From: Paragonimus westermani
Lineage: Eukaryota > Platyhelminthes > Trematoda > Plagiorchiida > Troglotrematidae
Direction of reading: 5' to 3'
Length of the DNA: 64,000 nt
Assembly: GCA_008508345.1 (NCBI GenBank)
Contig: QNGE01000280.1
Coordinates: 159,615 to 223,614 of the forward strand
Of this stretch, positions 24,640 to 36,199 are shown one piece after another. Positions within the stretch are counted from its first letter, which is position 1, and each line of letters opens with the position of its first letter. A model generated the notes under the pieces. That model saw nothing but the letters and a program-made list of their open reading frames with translations. It did no database searches and was not told where the DNA came from. Both the position numbers and the translations under genes were made by a program.

Positions 24640-25714
24640 AGTTGGGTACCTCAGAGAACTTATACTTTTGTGCAAGGAGGATACCCGTTTTTGGTTTCGG
24701 AGGATCATTTTATAAACAAGTTGATGGCGTAGCGATGAGTAGTCTGTTTGGCCCGCAGTTTTAGTAAATTCCTGAGAATGATTGAATTTTAACTGCCTGA
24801 TACCATAGATAATGCCGACCTCTGTAAGTTATATGTAGATGGTATCATTTTTCACTTTTTAACCCCTGAATCCCATTCATCTAAATCTTTTTGGTTCCTG
24901 TGAGTAAGAAACAAATGGCAGTTTGTTTTCTGGACATTTCACTCGTTAGATGGCAGAATGGTTCAATACAATGTTCAGCGCACGGCAAGGCCACCTGAAA
25001 CGGCAGTTACTCGCCATTTTCCGCTTTCCTGTCATTTGTTTATAAACGGGTTCTGGTACGGACCCTGATTTACAGAACCCGACAGATCCACGCCTACAAC
25101 TGCTTGCAAGAAAAGGAGTAGATATCAAATGTGTTGCTTACAAACGGACACGCCGAGAGTTTTGTCGGTATTCACAGTCGGAAAAGACCGATCAAAACTG
25201 CCATGTGCATGGTTTCTATGACACAGGTCTTCCTGAAAGCAACTACATCACAACCAACAACATTCTTCCCTAACTTGTATATACTCTGTGGCTGAATTAC
25301 AATTACAACTTATAACTAGAACTGTTGCTCGGCTTGTTCACAGTGCTGACCTACCGAAATGTTCTGTGTTATGTGTAATCGGTCATTTTTTGCATTTGCG
25401 GTAACGTCTGTATTGGCAGAACAAGTCGGTGTCTACGATATAGAATGACTGAACACAGCCCTGAGTGCTCGGTGTGTGCAACGACGCAACGGGCAATGGT
25501 AACAGAACGTGTGAGCCAAAATCCCACCTCATCTATTGCAAAGTACATAATGAAAAGAGGTTAGGTTGTTGACCCCGCCAACTCGTTTCACTTGTCGTTG
25601 CGCAACCGGAATCCTAAATTGATTGCATTTTCCGAAACACTGTTAATCACTTGCCGTCCAGCTCCGTGTGAGCAGGTACCGTTGAATCATGCGGTTTTCT
25701 TGTCCTTGAACTGA
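24640..25714 (+). mobile_element. Penelope-like element C (RT boxes through GIY-YIG), degenerate
   Basis: The most complete PLE here. In order: YLRELILLCKEDTRFWF near 24,645; GGSFYKQVDGVAMSSLFGP near 24,702 (RT box with DGVAMGSPLGP pattern); LCKLYVDGIIFHFL near 24,824 (catalytic YVDD changed to YVDG); AVCFLDISLVRWQNGSI near 24,918 (FLDV block); YKRVLVRTLIYRTRQI near 25,041; then ICGNVCIGRTSRCLRYRMTE near 25,395 (GIY-YIG with catalytic Arg) and SSIAKYIMKRG. The C-terminus, FHLSLRNRNPKLIAFSETLL then CRPAPCEQVPLNHAVFLSLN, ends in TGA at 25712-25714. Frameshifts occur near 24,700, 24,870 and 25,380, with a TAG inside the tail. PLE A shares the YKRxLVRTLxY block, so A and C are related. Confidence 0.85.
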
Positions 25715-26628
25715 TGACGGTCTTTGCTTCATGTAAACTCGATCGCTGACTGTTTCTATTGTTGTTTTCTGCATGCTGTTTAAATTCTGATTTTTTTACG
25801 TTCGAGACTGAAGAGAGTAAACGAAATGTTAGCCTCTAAGTGAACTGAATCAACGGAACTCAATGTTCTGAACATTTTTAATGCAATCGCAGGAGGTCTC
25901 ATCAGATGATGTTACAGTGGTATATAGTTATACGATTTCTACAAAAACATTGCGATAAACTGTGATGCCCTTATCGAACTGGCCATTAGGTTAAATTTTC
26001 GTATGAATACGCTTTTGGAGAAATGATGTAGGATTAGAATGGAACTTAAGTACGTAGTTTGTCAGTTACGAAGAGTCTTGCGCTAGTGTGATACTACCTT
26101 ATCTGCGAAGATGGATTTCTGCGAAGTGGTTAACCATTAGAAGTATCTCTAATCACAAACAGTTAGGGACAGATGGTAACCCAAATTCAGCCTTATAAAC
26201 AGCTTACGACACACCATGATTACATACCTAGTGGAAAGAGTCAAACAAACGGAACTTCATCCATTATCCGGTTTTGCCGATTGTGCTGGCAAAACGATCT
26301 CAAGTAAATTTTTCACACAAAAATGTATTAGACAAACTTACAACAATTGTTAGAGACCTGAGAAACAGCTATTTCAAACCGCAGTTACCCCAACGGTTTC
26401 GCAGACAATACAGTCCACTGAAAATGGTATTTATGCCACAAAATAAGACAAGCAGACACCTCTTTTAAAGCTTACGGTCACCGATTCTGTGAGGTGCGAA
26501 GGTCACGGAGGTGGACAAAAGTGACCAACCTTTCACATTTGACTGTGTTGTGATTGCAAAGGACGCCTGGCCTGCGGAGTGGTTTACTGCATGAACTTCC
26601 GTGTAGGTCATGTTAAAACAGAACAACG
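25715..26628. other. No gene recognised
   Basis: Region between PLE C and the hammerhead SINE pair. No inverted repeat like that of PLE A was found here. A short plus frame at 26,274-26,468 shows no motif. Confidence 0.5.
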
Positions 26629-26769
26629 AATACTTACAAGCGAGAGTGGTTGAGCGTTCAGATTTGGTAATTCGGTCGTGCCTAATGTGAGGTCAATGGC
26701 GCAGTGGTTAACACGGTTGCCTCATGATTGGAATGTCCGGAGTTCAAATCCCGGCCGTGGCAAGGATAT

Positions 26770-26814
26770 GCACTACTGACGAGCTCTAATGAGAGCGAAA
26801 CTCGAGTCTAGTGC
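26770..26814 (+). ncRNA. Hammerhead ribozyme (type I), copy 2
   Basis: Stem I gcacta (26770-26775)/tagtgc (26809-26814), core ctgacga, helix II gctct/agagc with aatg loop, gaaa, minimal helix III (ac/gt around tcga). Predicted cleavage is after c26808. Every core nucleotide is intact. Confidence 0.88.
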
Positions 26815-27200
26815 TTCTTTTCGAAAGAGGCTGGCTGGAAAGTCTATCTGAATGCGAACGCTGCGATCAAATGTGAGTGATGGTCAACTTGAAAATAAAC
26901 CAAATCCCCGACTACTCATCAGTAATCTAAAATATCGCCTTGCAGGTTTAATGAGTTCTGTGATCTCGACCTGTCTCGGAAGTCCTAATCGCGGGGTTAT
27001 CGATTGGAGTTAACAGGCAGTAACTGTGTCTCCTCTCGAGACGATCGGGCAACCTGATCATTGCTCACAAGCGAGAGTGGTTGAGCGTTCAGATTTGATA
27101 ATTCGGTCGTGCCTAATGTGAGGTCAATGGCGCAGTGGTTAACACGGTTGCCTCATGATTGGAATGTCCGGAGTTCAAATCCCGGCCGTGGCAAGGATAT

Positions 27201-27245
27201 GCACTACTGACGAGCTCTAATGAGAGCGAAACTCGAGTCTAGTGC
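27201..27245 (+). ncRNA. Hammerhead ribozyme (type I), copy 3
   Basis: Identical over 45 nt to the ribozyme at 26770-26814. Predicted cleavage is after c27239, so a double cut would release a 431-nt RNA. Confidence 0.88.
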
Positions 27246-27364
27246 TTCTTTTCGAAAGAGGCTGGCTGGAAAGTCTATCTGAATGCGAACGCTGCGATCA
27301 AATGTGAGTGATGGTCAACTTGAAAATAAACCAAATCCCCGACTACTCATCAGTAATACTTACA

Positions 27365-29199
27365 CTCTTGAACGACTGACGTGTACATTGTCATTCTCCT
27401 TGATAGCACGTTCCCTTAGTGCGTACACCCTATTTCAGTAGTCGCCTCTAGTTCATTGTCTTCTTGGCGTTGGAATCTGCTTTTGAGTTACCGAATGTAC
27501 AAGCTATACTACACACGAACGAAACAGTGTTTTATGCACCTGTGTTTCCTTATGTCAGATCATCATTCGTCTAAGCCGCCTATTGCGCTAGTTGGCTGCA
27601 GCATCAGAAAGGGTGTTGGGCGCACTAGAGTAGCAAGTGAAACACTTAGTTCACAACTCAATAATCATTAATGTAGTATCATTGGCTAAAAAGCAGCCAA
27701 CACCCATCAAAATATTGGGGGATTATGGCACAGCACGATGTGAGGCGGCTTTACCAGTAAAATAAATTCGATGTTAACAGCTCGTGTGAAATTAACACGC
27801 GAATTTTAATATTTTCAATACTAGATAGGTGTGGTAATAGATAGGCAACGCTCATTCCATAGTTTTGTGTAATTCTGGGAACGTCGAAGATGATATGACT
27901 AGAATGTTCATTAGCTCCATCAGGGCACAAAAAAGAAGCGTAGTTCCGCGGTCAAATTTCTGGTGCATCCCGAAGGAATTTATGAAAGGTGTCTCGAAAA
28001 ATTCTCACAATGTGAGACAGTGCTTGCTCCAAGTGTTTAGGTGACCCACAAAGACCTCTTACGATATAAACTTCTCCGGTTTTCCCAGTTAAAATCCTTC
28101 AAATGATCATTTTTTACAGTTCAGGCAATAAATCTATCTCCTTTAAATAAAAACGCTGTTTTGTATTTAGTGGTTACCCCTGTTGGTTTTAGTAAACACT
28201 GTTGTAAAAACAAATACTCACTTCACTAACCCATGTAACTTGAGTTGCCTAGCACTAGGGATGACTAGTTAACGGAGAGAACAGTGGAAGCACTGGTGGT
28301 GAAAATAGAATCTGTGCAATGCGCTGATATTGTTTTGGAAGAATCTTTCCCGTTGTTTAGGTCAAGTTCGACAGAATAGGTGGTTAGATCCTTCGGATCG
28401 ATATGATGGTCTTGAACCGTGGACAAGAAATGCTATTTTGGATCGCAATGTGCCGCAGTCAATGGTGCACGCGCATCCCCATTATATTTAGTTCATTCCT
28501 TTGGTCCCGCTTTAGCAGTTTTTATCTTTCTTACTAAATTAAGGTTAAACGTCGATCATATCTGATCCCAGCCTTCACTTTCAGACAGACTTTTCAGTCA
28601 GCCACTCACGAAAATACGTATCAGACTCGACCCTCCATCTTGTCAGTAGTGTGTATCCTTGCTGCGACCGGGTTTAAACTTCCAAGCATGCTTTCATGCA
28701 ACGCTCATGTTAATCACCGCATTACCGACCTCGGAATCAAGTACGACCAAGTTATCACAGGTGAACGCTCAATCAATTTCATTTGTGGGCAATATTCTTC
28801 TTTGTTCATTTCAGTGATATCAGTGTAAAACATTCCAACCCTATGCAAATGAGAAGATTTTACTCACTATCTGTTATGGGCAAGAAGTTATCGCCGTACA
28901 TAGAGCGCAAGGTGACAGCATATACGTCGAGGAATCATTTGAAAATTTGAATACTTTCCCACGAGGCATCTGGAAGTTTTGCAATGCAATCAATGTCTGC
29001 AACTTCCGTCGTAATTTACACATCGTTCACTTTGGCCTCACCAAATGGAGTGGGCTCAGAAATCTTGGAACAGAAAGGGTATGTCCGTGTAGACAATATA
29101 GTCTTTCAGGTAAACCTATTCAACAGGCTTTCGTTCAGGAGTTGTACAAGATCCGATGGTTCAGAAATATAGTGTCGATACTACTGAAACTTTTAATAC
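27365..29199. other. No gene recognised
   Basis: No recognised coding motif or repeat. Short plus frames near 27,456-27,671 and 28,640-29,279 lack family signatures. Confidence 0.5.
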
Positions 29200-29450
29200 A
29201 AGATCAAAAAGTGAATCAGGGCGTGCTCCAATACCGTCACTTAGGTAGTTTAGTTAACAACAGCGACGTATGTTGCTAAACTTGCAAACGCAGGTAGTCT
29301 CGACTGTAGTAACGAGGGTTCGAAGGAACTGTGAGTTCTTATCGATACTAGGGCCAGGATCAGCGATATTCATCAACTTTGGCCCGGCTAACACTTCTGC
29401 AAAATGAAGTCTCCTCAGGGATTTTTATGGTGTTTGGTTATCACTGGTTT
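29200..29450 (+). mobile_element. Possible RTE-like LINE thumb remnant
   Basis: Plus-strand frames give YRHLGSLVNNSD near 29,235, then DTRARISDIHQLWP near 29,345. The order and spacing recall the FxYLGS...RI.KAR..F.NL.HLW block of RTE-type thumbs. No YADD or GCP box is found upstream. Weak: it could be chance. Confidence 0.3.
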
Positions 29451-31399
29451 TAGTTTAGGGTAGCAATTTTAGTTTACATTTACACATGCTGAAGTCCTAT
29501 GGCAGTTTATTGGGACCACTTTGGTTGCAGATCACTATCTTTTCGTATGTCATTGAACAAAAGCTGATTTACAATAGCGCAGGTCATGTAGTTGGCGGTA
29601 TTTAAAAACTCATCACATTTTTTCCTTTCACCGAATTCTTCTATACCACAGCCATTCGTGGCATTATTGAGAGATTCATCCTACTGACAATGATCTTGCT
29701 GGTACGAAAGATTGGTTGAGTCAATTTAGTTGTCAACAACTGCCTGAAAACCTTCAAGATAGTATCACTCACGCCGGATACTTTACAGCTAGTCAGATGC
29801 TGTCAAAGGTGACTTCATGAATACACACAAGTCAGTCTAAACACAGCTCTTGGTTGTTCTCATTGCACCGAATACTAAACAAAACCCCGGTTAGTTGCGA
29901 TCATGTGGCATTTACCTTGGTATCTTCAAGAGCGTAGTCCAGATTATGCAATCAATATCACCTCTGAGGTCTTTCAATGGGATCGTCTCCCGCCATTTTT
30001 CTTTAGTAAGTCTTGGCGCAAGTTAGTTTTCATGTTTTGTTCTCCAAAGAAGATATTTCCGCGGTGGTCAGCACTACACCTTTCAGATTTGCTGAGCTAA
30101 TTTCGTGTTGACTGGACAGGTAAGGTAAGCAATTATTCCAACGCTCAATAAAATATCTCAGCACGGCGGTAATTTACTATCAAAGTCTACAGTGCATGAA
30201 TGACGGACACCATCAGCTAAACTTTCATAACTGGCGCGAAAACATGGTTCGAAATTTGTCACAGGTGACATCAGCCAAACACGTAAAACTAGTCAGAAAT
30301 ACACAGGACGCTTAGCCGGAAATCTTTTGCAATGCGGTTTTGATTTTCGGTCCACAAAAGTAGGCGCACGAGTGGTGTGGGACCGACCGAATTGAACAAC
30401 AAATAAATTGTCTTACTGAACGCCTTTTTTGTATATTATTTACATCCTTATGAGTTCATATCAAATTCTAACCGTTTCAATTGTTTACATGCACATTGCT
30501 GTGGACTGCTGTTTTCCCACGCGTAATTCGTCGATGAACTACCGCTCATCAGTTTAATTATGAACATGTTCTAGAGTGCAGTATTTTCCTTGAGCGGTTT
30601 GAATGATAAACAATCAAGATCGTTGTAGGTAATCGTGTCCTCTACGATGTTTTGTAAGCTTCTCAGAAGATCACACTTTGCAGAGCCGGGCCAACAGTTG
30701 ATGAGGTACATTTACGTCTGTTTTAACTTTTCTGAGTGCCCTTACAAGAACAAACGTTCAAAGATACTTACTTGTAGTCAACTTTTATCAGAAGTTCACA
30801 ATAGTCCACCCAAGCATGTCTGCCGCAATCCTTGTCATTTTTTCAAGTTTAACCTTCGCTATATACCTGAATATTTGATATTTGAGACTCATATACCGGT
30901 AAATACACGTTTTCTCAAACGATGCGGGTTGTCCGTTTTTACTCCGCGTACACATTCTCTGTGCATTTATGCTTCGGTATTGAAAGTCAAACAAGCCTAA
31001 TATAAATTTAAACGTAGTTTCACAATGAATTCCTCCGGTAAACACCTGGAACGACAAAACAGATTGTATCCATTCGCCATCACCCTAACAGCCATGGGCC
31101 TGAATAGAAGCTACTGTAGCTTGAGCCGTCGCTCACCTCATCTTTGGCGTGAAGAAATGTTGCTGAAAAGAGTAGAACAGTAGTAGTAGCAGCAATAACA
31201 ATGATGAGACAAAGAATTAGGCAGGAGCACTAGAAACGGCATAGATGCAGATACGCCGTTGACTGTAGCACACCGCCATCTCGGATATCGTTTTTAACCA
31301 GCAATCTGCGTGATTACAAGGACCCCATTCAGATAGTTGCTACCCACTAACTCTGTTCACTGGAACAGTTGAAATCTTCATATCTCGTGACTAACAGGT
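29451..31399. other. No gene recognised
   Basis: Unannotated. The plus frame at 30,635-31,000 (121 codons) shows no motif and is within the chance range for this sequence. Confidence 0.5.
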
Positions 31400-32360
31400 T
31401 TCCATCAAGTGGTTATGGTCTCAGTGTATAATATTCGGTGTGGCAAACGCTCAGCAATGCTTAATCCAACCGTCGCAGACTGTGTATCGCGGATAGGTGA
31501 CCAAACGATAGCGCACTCTGGAATACGCGTCAGCGAACGGCTACATTGCTCACACGATCAGTCCAATCGATGGGCGTTAATTGGCGGAGACACAAGTAAT
31601 CAAATACAGCAGGTCTGCTGGCATCTTTATTGTTAAACGACTACATTTTCGAGCCGTAGAACAAGACAGAGAGCACACAAGTATTATTTACTCTTCCTTC
31701 GGCGGTAGCCGAACGTCTTTGCGTCGTCACAGATGACGCGAGTTGGCAAAAGTAACATACGCCTTTTTGTCTTCAATTATATCTCATCAGCCGTGTTACA
31801 GGTTGCCGAGGTGGTGCAATCCATGTATGTGAAATTATCCACGGTCTCAGGCTGTAAAAAACAATGTATGAACAGGGATGCCTCAGCCTTGAAGCAGCAC
31901 TTCTCACTTTGAAGGTGCACAGCGCATTCTATACAAACCAACTCGTCACTTAACTTTTTTAGCATGGTCTGCGCGTCTTCTATGAAGTGAATAAGTGAAA
32001 AACTATCATTTGCATACTCCATGTGGGTCAACCTAGCGCCAGAATAAAGTTCAACACCAATCTTACTGGATACCTCAAGCACACCTTTTAGAATGTTGCT
32101 TATGATGACGTCAAAAAAGAAAAGGGAGAATGGACATTCTTGGCGAACACTACTAAAAGTGATGAAAACCTGCGACAGTTGATCATAGCCTTTCACTCTG
32201 CCTGCGGAGTGAACAAAGACTGACCTCAGCAGATTCTTGTATTCCAACGGCACTCTTTTGGAAAGGATGCATTTCCATAGAATGTTACGAGCGGCCGAAT
32301 AGAACGCCGCTTTCAAGTCTGAAAAGCCACGACCATCGGCTGTTTACAAAAGTGTCGATG
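31400..32360 (-). mobile_element. RTE-like LINE, family C (RT palm to C-terminus), degenerate
   Basis: On minus, 32,316-31,777 is open for 179 codons. It contains NILWKCILSKRVPLEYKNLL, FVHSAGRVKGYDQLSQVF, FSSVRQECPFSLFFFDVI (GVRQGCPLSPFLF box), LTHMEYANDSFSLI (catalytic YADD changed to YAND) and DNFTYMDCTTSATCNT (FxYLGS block). After frameshifts the thumb continues: LSVLFYGSKM near 31,665, VFDYLCLRQLTPIDWTDRVS near 31,610, then SALSFGHLSAIHSLRRLD. The first catalytic Asp region (near 32,330) reads KAAFYSAAR. Box wording differs from families A and B. The open palm with a mutated catalytic site suggests recent loss or chance survival of the frame. Confidence 0.8.
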
Positions 32361-35300
32361 CTTCAAGATCCATCGCAAGATGACCAACACACCCACAGCC
32401 GGACGGGAATCTCTCCTGTTCTTCACGTACCTGAAGCACATCCCTAATCTACAATGAGTCACTTCATCCTATTTCCCATCACTTTGTTCGTGCGTTTTAA
32501 TAAGCCACATGAAGTACTGCGCACAATGCTCAAAACCACACAATGCACAGAACTGTGCAAACGTCCAGCTAATCAACTAGATTTACGTATGCGTCTCAGA
32601 AGCTGAGACAAAATTGTTAATGGTTAGCAAGACTTTCTACCTCACCAAGATTCTCAGCTCTTTCAAGTGAGTTCAGACTGTTAGTGTTTTCTTCGCTAAT
32701 GGCAGACTAAACAATATGTAACCAGTGATTCTCGAAGTTTAGAATCCTTTTGGCGCATGCTCCAACGGATACAAAACAGACAATTCACTTTTGGACACTA
32801 ATGAGATGGTGTCCACATCACAGCGATGATTTTAGCATTTTTCTGTGAAAACTTACTACAACCCATCGGGTTGGCAATCATCCCCAAAAATCTTATTACT
32901 CTGGTTCAGCACAAGCGTATCATATGTCCATAGTATGATGCTGTATTCGTCCTGGGCATGCACACTTTTATATATAGAGGTACATTTGTTTGATGTGTTC
33001 TTCGGTAGCGACTGGCTGTAAACAGTCTTTTGGCAGCAAACAAGCCAACGAAAACAACATCACGGCCACTTGTCGCTTGTATGCAGGCCGTAACGCCAGT
33101 GAACACTGTGTGGTTGAGTTACGGGCACTGTGTTGGAGCTAATAGATGAGTGGTTAAAAGTAAACTAGACTGCTTTTCCTCACATATTTCGTTCACTTGG
33201 GAGGCACTTGTTTCAACGCCTACCGAAATTCACGTCTCAGGTAGCTGAGAATAAGACAGGGAAATGAATCAATAAATTTGGGAAACAAGAACTGAGGTCT
33301 TACTGTGTGACGCTCCTGTGGCAGCTCTGGGGATCCTAAAAACAGTCGTGTCGCTCCGTCTGTCAGTTTTGTAGGCATGATTCTGTGTACATAGTTCATA
33401 CATAACAGGAGGCCTGTTACGAACGCAGTGCCATTTTCATGAATGTAGCAGCTAACTGCGTGCAGTGGATACTTGTCCTTTCTTAACGAATCATCTATTA
33501 CTCCAGACTTCAAAGTCAGTTTGCCTAGAACCTCCCGATCGTTGTTCAAAGTACTTTTAAACGGCGCGCTTTTGAGTGTTATGAGTTGGGCATGCAATCT
33601 TCTCGCCTCCTCCTTTCATTTCGTTTACTGCTGTTGTTCCTGAACAAGGTTTTTGGTAGGAAATCAGTGAAGGTCAGTGCGCGGCTCACACGGACGCAGT
33701 AATGGTAATGAAGTAAGTTTCCACAAGATTTCTTTGTGGGCTAAGCGATCGCTTCAAACTCCAACCTATGGTGTTTAGCTGGCATAAACACTAAATAGGT
33801 GTTTTCTTCCCCAGGTTATTTCCCACCTGCCAAATTAATCTAAAGATTAAGCACAGTAAGACCAGATTTAACTTGCCAATTACGAACTGATGTGGTGTGC
33901 CTTGCATTGTACAACGTATTTGAGATCTCTTTTTCATATTTAGTTCGTTATGATAGTACGTGCTGAGCGCAAACCTCCTAAGTACCAGCACTGATTCACA
34001 CAGGCAGCTCGGCAAATAAAAAAAACTCAAATTGGTTCCTATTGGCCCGAAGTGAGTTGTAAGCTAATAGAGGGATGGTGACCAGCGATCGTCTGACTTC
34101 TCAAAGATCGCGGCTACAACTGTGTTGTCCCGGTTGTTCGTTATGTACGCACAATTCTGTGTGCTTCTGTTACAGGAGAGCTGGCACAACCCATATAGCA
34201 CACTTCCCGCCGATATATGCCAGCATTCCGTGGGTTTCGCCGGGCTGTGAGCAAAATGTTAAAAACAAGTATCTGCTGAAATCACTATTTCGAAATCAAG
34301 AGCCCATCAGCTTCACTTTGAAATCTGCGTTGTTGTTTTCAGCACATTTAGTGACTTTTGGCTAAACGAAATTTTGAATTTGGACATTTTTGTTATATAA
34401 TCTGTCGCGCTCGCAATGGTAGGTGTTGTGGAAGTTTGAAGGTTCCACTCTTATTCGAGAGCACGGTACTTATAAATGGTAATTTCGGATGATTATTTTA
34501 TATTTGTTCTGACTCAAGTACTTAGGGAGATATTGAATTTGAAACACACCTATAAAACTTGTAGTATTATGATACGTGTCCAAATTATGTATCAGTTTAC
34601 GAGGTCATATTCATGCTGTCTATTATGAACTGGCTAATAGGTGTGGCATTACTGGAATGCCTGGAGGGGATACTGTATGTCTGTTATGCTTTTTCCCAAA
34701 CACTTCCGGAGATAGGCCGTTTCTTACTCACCGTTGTATCTTTTCCTGTCATCTTCCATGTCTACTACAATTTCTAGTGAACTATATGTAAGAAATCGAG
34801 TTGGCGGTGAAGCAGATATGACTTGTTTGAGAAAGATTTGGTGGCGGAATATGTGGACTTGCCTAGTAGGTACTCGTATGGAAACAAGAAAATATTTTCT
34901 GTTATATTCTCGAATTTTTTAAATTAGTCAGGGGGTTTGGGAAGCTTCGGAAGTACTGAAAATGAATGGCGAAATTGATTTTAATGAAGTCAATTTTGGA
35001 GGGGCCAGAAAGCGCCGTTCACGGATTTTTTCCAATGTCCGCCGTTGCTCGCGATGGGCCGGCGCGGGGCCCTAGTCTCACTGTCCGCCAGCCTTTAACT
35101 CGCCGTTTGCCGCACGGGACTGGCGCAGGCCCCCTACCATTTTGCTACTTGGAAGACTCAGCGTCACTTATTTTACTCGAGTAAATAATCACAAGCGGCA
35201 AATGTGTTTATTTATTCAAACCACCCATCTATCACATCGTTAATCAAGGCCGTTTAATGTGCATCTTCTCTATTGTCATTTAAAGCACACAAATACTCTA

Positions 35301-36199
35301 GTCACTTTTTTCTTGGTGCGCTTTTGAGTAATTCAACTGAGCTGCGGTCCACTTCTCGTTTTCTTTCTTTCTTCTCTTAGTTGCTGCCATTGGTTTCAGA
35401 TTAGGCTAGAACAATCGATTATCACGTTCCGAAAGGTTGCTGGAAGTGTATGATTTGTTTCCAAACACCAACTTGTTCGATGACTGTTGGGATTACATTT
35501 CTAATGCTCCCTAGAGAAGACGTTTTAACTCAATCAGCACACAGCCACATTTTAGGTGGGGCATTTTATAGGAGGTGGTTTTTTCACGGTAAATACGCCA
35601 TAATCTGGAACACTACACATTTCTCTCCACTCCTCTACTCCAGCTGTATATGTCAATGTCTACATTTTAATGTGTTACATTGTTGTACTGTTTTACTGCA
35701 CCACTTTTTCATAAATTCTTATGCCTAGAGCAGTTTAACTTCAGATGCCGGTAATTTGCAGTGATATATTTCTGGGTGTCATCACATAACCACACAATGC
35801 TGATTACGTTCTGCAAAAGATGAAAGATCGCAGTTCAGCGTCAACTATTTATCGAAAGTGGAAGAGGTTCATGCAGCGGATTAAGTGTTTTTGCCGCGGA
35901 TAAACGTCAAGGTGGGATTAAAGGAACGGCTGTCTACATTTGGCTGAACCGAATGTCTCATCTTCCAGTTTGATGTACGATTTCTATATCCCAATCTATT
36001 TCTATTCTAATATGCAATTCAAGCATTCAAGAAAAGATGCACCTAAACGTGGTGGAATCGACCATTGCCAATGCACCCGTCTCTTCCTCCACCGAGTTAC
36101 CATACGGAGTAGTGGGAAATGATCCACATGAAGATAATGAGGGAAGCTTCATTATAAACGTTCCCCGTAGGACCATCGTGCTCCATTGTTACCCCTCCC
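32361..36199. other. No gene recognised; GC-rich patch at ~34,990-35,170
   Basis: No family motif on either strand. The minus frame 33,220-33,597 (125 codons) has no recognisable domain. The short GC-rich patch stands out against AT-rich surroundings and lies in a 72-codon plus frame with a Pro/Arg-rich segment of unknown nature. Confidence 0.45.

Larger units (their letters stand above)
26629..27364 (+). mobile_element. Tandem hammerhead SINE / retrozyme-like dimer within one target-site duplication
   Basis: Two direct copies (26639-26923 and 27061-27354) are nearly identical: one base differs (gatttggtaa versus gatttgataa), apart from the first ~8 bases missing in copy 1. They are separated by a ~137-base linker. 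The 10-bp repeat aatacttaca occurs once before copy 1 (26629-26638) and once after copy 2 (27355-27364), not between them, so the pair inserted as one unit. Each copy has a tRNA-like A box (tggcgcagtgg, 26697-26707 and 27128-27138), a B box (gttcaaatcc, 26742-26751 and 27173-27182) and a hammerhead. Spacing between cleavage sites is 431 nt. This resembles metazoan retrozymes (tandem hammerhead repeats with TSDs, thought to move through PLE machinery). Confidence 0.85.

Noticed and set aside
26697..26765. Functional tRNA gene
   Set aside because: A and B boxes fit, but the acceptor stem is imperfect, the sequence recurs with hammerhead-bearing flanks and TSDs, and it is therefore a SINE head.
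33220..33597. 125-codon minus frame
   Set aside because: No recognisable domain, and frames of this length are expected by chance several times in 64 kb over six frames.
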